Below, one piece after another: positions 61,837-64,000 of a stretch of DNA of 64,000 nt. Where the stretch lies: contig JABWDB010000011.1 in NCBI GenBank assembly GCA_019614645.1, positions 4,079,501 to 4,143,500 of the forward strand, read 5' to 3'. This stretch comes from Stratiolaelaps scimitus. Lineage: Eukaryota > Arthropoda > Arachnida > Mesostigmata > Laelapidae. Made by a program: the position numbers and the translations under genes. How positions within the stretch are numbered: position 1 is the first letter of the stretch; the number at the start of each line of letters is the position of its first letter. Under the pieces are notes generated by a model that was given only the letters and a program-made list of their open reading frames with translations, was not told where the DNA came from and made no database searches.

Positions 61837-62210
61837 GGTCCGTCTTACGGAGCAGTGCCGAAAGCCATTATACCGTGGAAGTTGAATGTTGATGGATATA
61901 GATATATATATATATATATTGCTTTTGCCATTAAGATATTCGAAAAACAAAAGCAACTTACGCCGAAGATAACTGATAACTCAATTGTGCCGATCCGGTC
62001 CGCCCCCCCCCCCGAGTTCTGGAGCCTCGTTTTTCGCACTTCACACCCCCGCACGTGCACGTCTACGACGGAGGTACACCTATTCAATGCGACAAAGTCG
62101 TTCAGTGTGCTCTGCCCCCCGATGACGTCATATGAATCTGTTGCTGGTGGTCAATTTTTCCGGGCTGATCTATAGCCAGCATTTAACGGCATTGCTCCAT
62201 AAGACGGACC
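61837..62210. mobile_element. Candidate MITE with about 24-base terminal inverted repeats (family 1)
   Basis: The left end (61837-61860) and the reverse complement of the right end (62187-62210) match at all but two positions, beginning GGTCCGTCTTA. The left side continues into AAAGCCATTATACCGTGG and GTTGAATGTTG, the full family 1 unit in reverse. The right side carries the same unit with its middle deleted. A short TA tract (61902-61919) lies inside. No transposase is encoded, so it would be a non-autonomous element. No target-site duplication is clear. Confidence 0.5.
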
Positions 62211-62533
62211 CCCGATCCTGGTGGTGCCAGCGCTATGGATGAAGCAATCCAACACATAGCAATCAAATATATAGAAACAACTTCATTGGGTAGGGCGGGG
62301 TCGCCTCTTGCTCTACCAGAATTCCCTGAATCATTCCCGTTTGATTGATCTGTGCTGCGCCTGTCGGGGTGGCACTTGTTGTGGCAGCAAACGTCCGTTC
62401 GTTGTCTGGTCACTAATTGCGGCTGTGTTGACAATGTTGACTGTTTTAATTGCAAACCTCGACGCTTGTGTCTGCTCCTCGGCGTAGTGAAGGACAAACG
62501 AACGCGTCTAATTATTGCTCGTTCTATTTTCAG

Positions 62534-62636
62534 GAATCATCGCTTTTGTGGTAGGCACCACAATGGCCGTGGTTGACACTCTTTGGCCTTCGAAATTCTC
62601 GACGATCCTCGAGGTCGATTACGATACTCCTTATCG
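62534..62636 (+). CDS. DUOXA: DUOXA, exon encoding the last membrane segment and start of the cytosolic tail
   Basis: With the Gly base carried over from 36739 the exon reads G-IIAFVVGTTMAVVDTLWPSKFSTILEVDYDTPY and ends with CG in phase 2. The hydrophobic start completes the last membrane segment. The V-D-Y-D-T-P-Y motif is, from memory, typical of the juxtamembrane tail of invertebrate DUOXA proteins. The acceptor is CTATTTTCAG and the donor is a perfect GTGAGT from 62637. If that donor were not used, the frame would read CGG and stop at the TGA of 62638-62640, giving a protein without the cytosolic tail. I favour splicing. No convincing final exon is visible before 64000. Confidence 0.85.
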
Positions 62637-64000
62637 GTGAGTTAATGAATGACTTAATTAGTGTTTGGTTTATATTTAGTTTCAAAGAATGTATCCCCCT
62701 TGTCCCTCGTAAAATATAGGTATAGTTATCTTAAACACGACGTAAACATAATACACGTACAGAGTAATCCTTCCAGCTGCTTCGAACAGAGTTTCAATCA
62801 AGTAGTCAAAATCACCCTGTGGTGATTATGGCACTAGCTTGAGCGTAATGGACTAGCTAGTGATTAGTCTGCTTCACACAAATGAACGTCTGTCCCAGGT
62901 CACGGGTACAAATCCTGCCTACCTGCTTCAGGGGAGCACGTTTCCGACATTTCTCATGCTAACACCACCATGTGGATAAGCCCCGAGGAACGCCTGCTGC
63001 AAGAAGAACAGCCTGGGCCAGCCGCGAACGAAAGTCAGGGTCCCTCAATTCGATTGGTCTTGTCACCACCCAATGAGCTGTTCTTTGTCTCTGTTTCGCT
63101 TTTTCTCGTGAAAGGGAACGAAGCCGGAGGGAAAGATTTCACAGAGATTCCTTTAAAATGTCCTACACTCCCTTCTCTCTCTCAAGGTGCACGCGTACCC
63201 ATTTTATAGAATAATTGGCCGAGACCCACAGTCCATGGTGTACGTATGTACAAAACGCACGTCGTGCAAAGGCAACGGAAACCTTGCTTGTACGGTCCCG
63301 ATGCGATGGACGAACTGTTGGATGTATCCCCTAGTGGTGCCATGATGGAAGGGGAACAGCGCCTGCCGTGGCTGACGATACGGGAGTGTTTCTCATTGAT
63401 GACAGATACATTGTTTGTGTCAGCATAATATGTTTGTGTCATTCGACAATTTGCTCTGTGTGCCTGATCATCCGACTCCGGAGCCTCTTCTCTAGAAGAA
63501 TATGGAGGCACGTTTTTGTTTTACCAGACATATACATATGCATATCAGAGGAATGAATGAGACCGTCTCAGCGCCGTCACTCCCCGTTACCGAAACCTGC
63601 GTAGGCTGCTTATAGCTGTTACCGGACGTCGTCAATTTGATAGTGGTCAGGGAACTATGCATGCATCGCCCGCTAATCAGACCAGGCCTTCTCGAATTTG
63701 TCAAAATCTCCCGCTCATACAACCGACTCGCTATACATGCCTCGATCGCTCATCTGGAATAGTTCGACAGCTCACCTACTCGTAGGAAATTTTGTCAGGT
63801 GAATCCTGCGGATTTTTCGCAGGTTCGACAATGTTGACAATAAAGCAAATTCCGTCCGGCTCCGACGTGCTGTCCTCGTAGCGTTCAATACCGAAAGTCT
63901 CAGATCCGAGTCCTGTCGCACCATACCATGGGGACCAGCTGAGGGGAGTCAGCTCAGAAAATGCCCACACTATCCCAATGTCCATCTGGACTGTTCAATC
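62637..64000. other. Probable last DUOXA intron; terminal exon not identified
   Basis: A final exon must start by completing a codon that begins CG. Two acceptors with some merit exist. One follows a long pyrimidine tract and ends at about 63186; it gives only nine residues before a stop and no family resemblance. The other ends at 63822 and leaves a frame open to the window edge, again without resemblance to DUOXA tails. A tRNA-like fragment with a degenerate B box lies near 62893-62915. A minus-strand frame at 63776-63985 is listed separately. Otherwise I see nothing here. Confidence 0.5.
63776..63985 (-). CDS. Unrecognised minus-strand reading frame at the window edge
   Basis: A 69-residue frame begins ATG just after a CAG and ends TAG. 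Its composition is ordinary for protein (MDIGIVWAFSEL, GIERYEDSTSEPDG, ICFIVNIVEPAK). An in-frame stop lies four codons ahead of the ATG. It could be the last exon of a gene on the minus strand whose body lies right of the window, or chance. I recognise no family. Confidence 0.2.
   Translation of the reverse strand: MDIGIVWAFSELTPLSWSPWYGATGLGSETFGIERYEDSTSEPDGICFIVNIVEPAKNPQDSPDKISYE

Larger units (their letters stand above)
36740..62533 (+). other. DUOXA intron of 25.8 kb; no gene confidently recognised
   Basis: The interval runs from the donor at 36740 to the acceptor TTTTCAG ending at 62533. It contains most of the window's repeats: SINE-like 3' ends at 41779-41835, 42107-42195 and 44720-44780, a TTTATTCAAACATACA-type repeat at 45151-45215 and 37067-37090, an inverted-repeat element at 61837-62210 with a relative at 59647-59710, and more than a dozen (TA)n tracts. 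Strong foldbacks lie at 43026-43093, 47123-47205 and 50986-51024. GC-rich patches at about 45.8-46.8, 48.0-49.3, 53.5-54.1, 55.3-56.3 and 60.1-61.3 kb give overlapping long frames on both strands without recognisable domains. A short exon of an unknown nested gene could be missed here. Confidence 0.7.

Noticed and set aside
63187..63213. Terminal DUOXA exon after a strong pyrimidine tract
   Set aside because: It would add only nine residues before a stop and they do not resemble a DUOXA tail.

Overview
The window is animal genomic DNA, most likely from an arthropod. Coding sequence is sparse, exons are small and have consensus GT..AG splice sites, introns reach 24-26 kb, and there is abundant simple-sequence DNA: about 30 (TA)n tracts, several (TAA)n tracts and GT, GA and GGC runs. 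There is no operon structure and no sign of prokaryotic or viral genes. I lean towards a mite- or tick-like chelicerate, but that is a guess from genome style, not something the sequence proves.

One gene spans almost the whole window on the + strand. It is a DUOXA-family gene (dual oxidase maturation factor; the Drosophila relative is called mol or NIP). Four internal exons are visible at 7246-7375, 31013-31200, 36413-36739 and 62534-62636. Their intron phases fit together (1, 2, 1, 1, then 2), and the joined product of about 249 residues follows the family from the conserved G-I-R motif through the glycosylated loop to the last membrane segment. The N-terminal exon is not recognisable and probably lies left of the window. 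The C-terminal exon probably lies to the right.

Three intronless open reading frames of one family lie in tandem on the same strand inside the 23.6 kb DUOXA intron: 23645-24565, 25728-26729 and 28288-29406. They are coiled-coil proteins that I assign to the SH3BP5 (Sab/REI-1) family, known as Rab11 exchange factors and a JNK-binding mitochondrial protein. The third copy is closest to the canonical family. The first two are more derived and share a new Cys-x-x-Cys motif behind the coiled coil. This nested cluster is the most interesting gene-level feature here.

The remaining DNA is intronic or flanking. It holds at least four dispersed repeat families: a short inverted-repeat element that may be a MITE, a tRNA-derived SINE-like family with an AATAAA-containing 3' end, a second tRNA-headed SINE with a trinucleotide tail, and a family marked by TTTATTCAAACATACA. 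It also holds a 25-bp minisatellite with alternating units and several strong foldbacks (750-883, 27098-27154, 31494-31550, 43026-43093, 47123-47205, 50986-51024), two or three of which resemble small-RNA precursors. Many long but unconvincing reading frames sit in GC-rich patches (about 10.9-12.1, 45.8-46.8, 48.0-49.3, 53.5-54.1, 55.3-56.3 and 60.1-61.3 kb). I do not call them genes.
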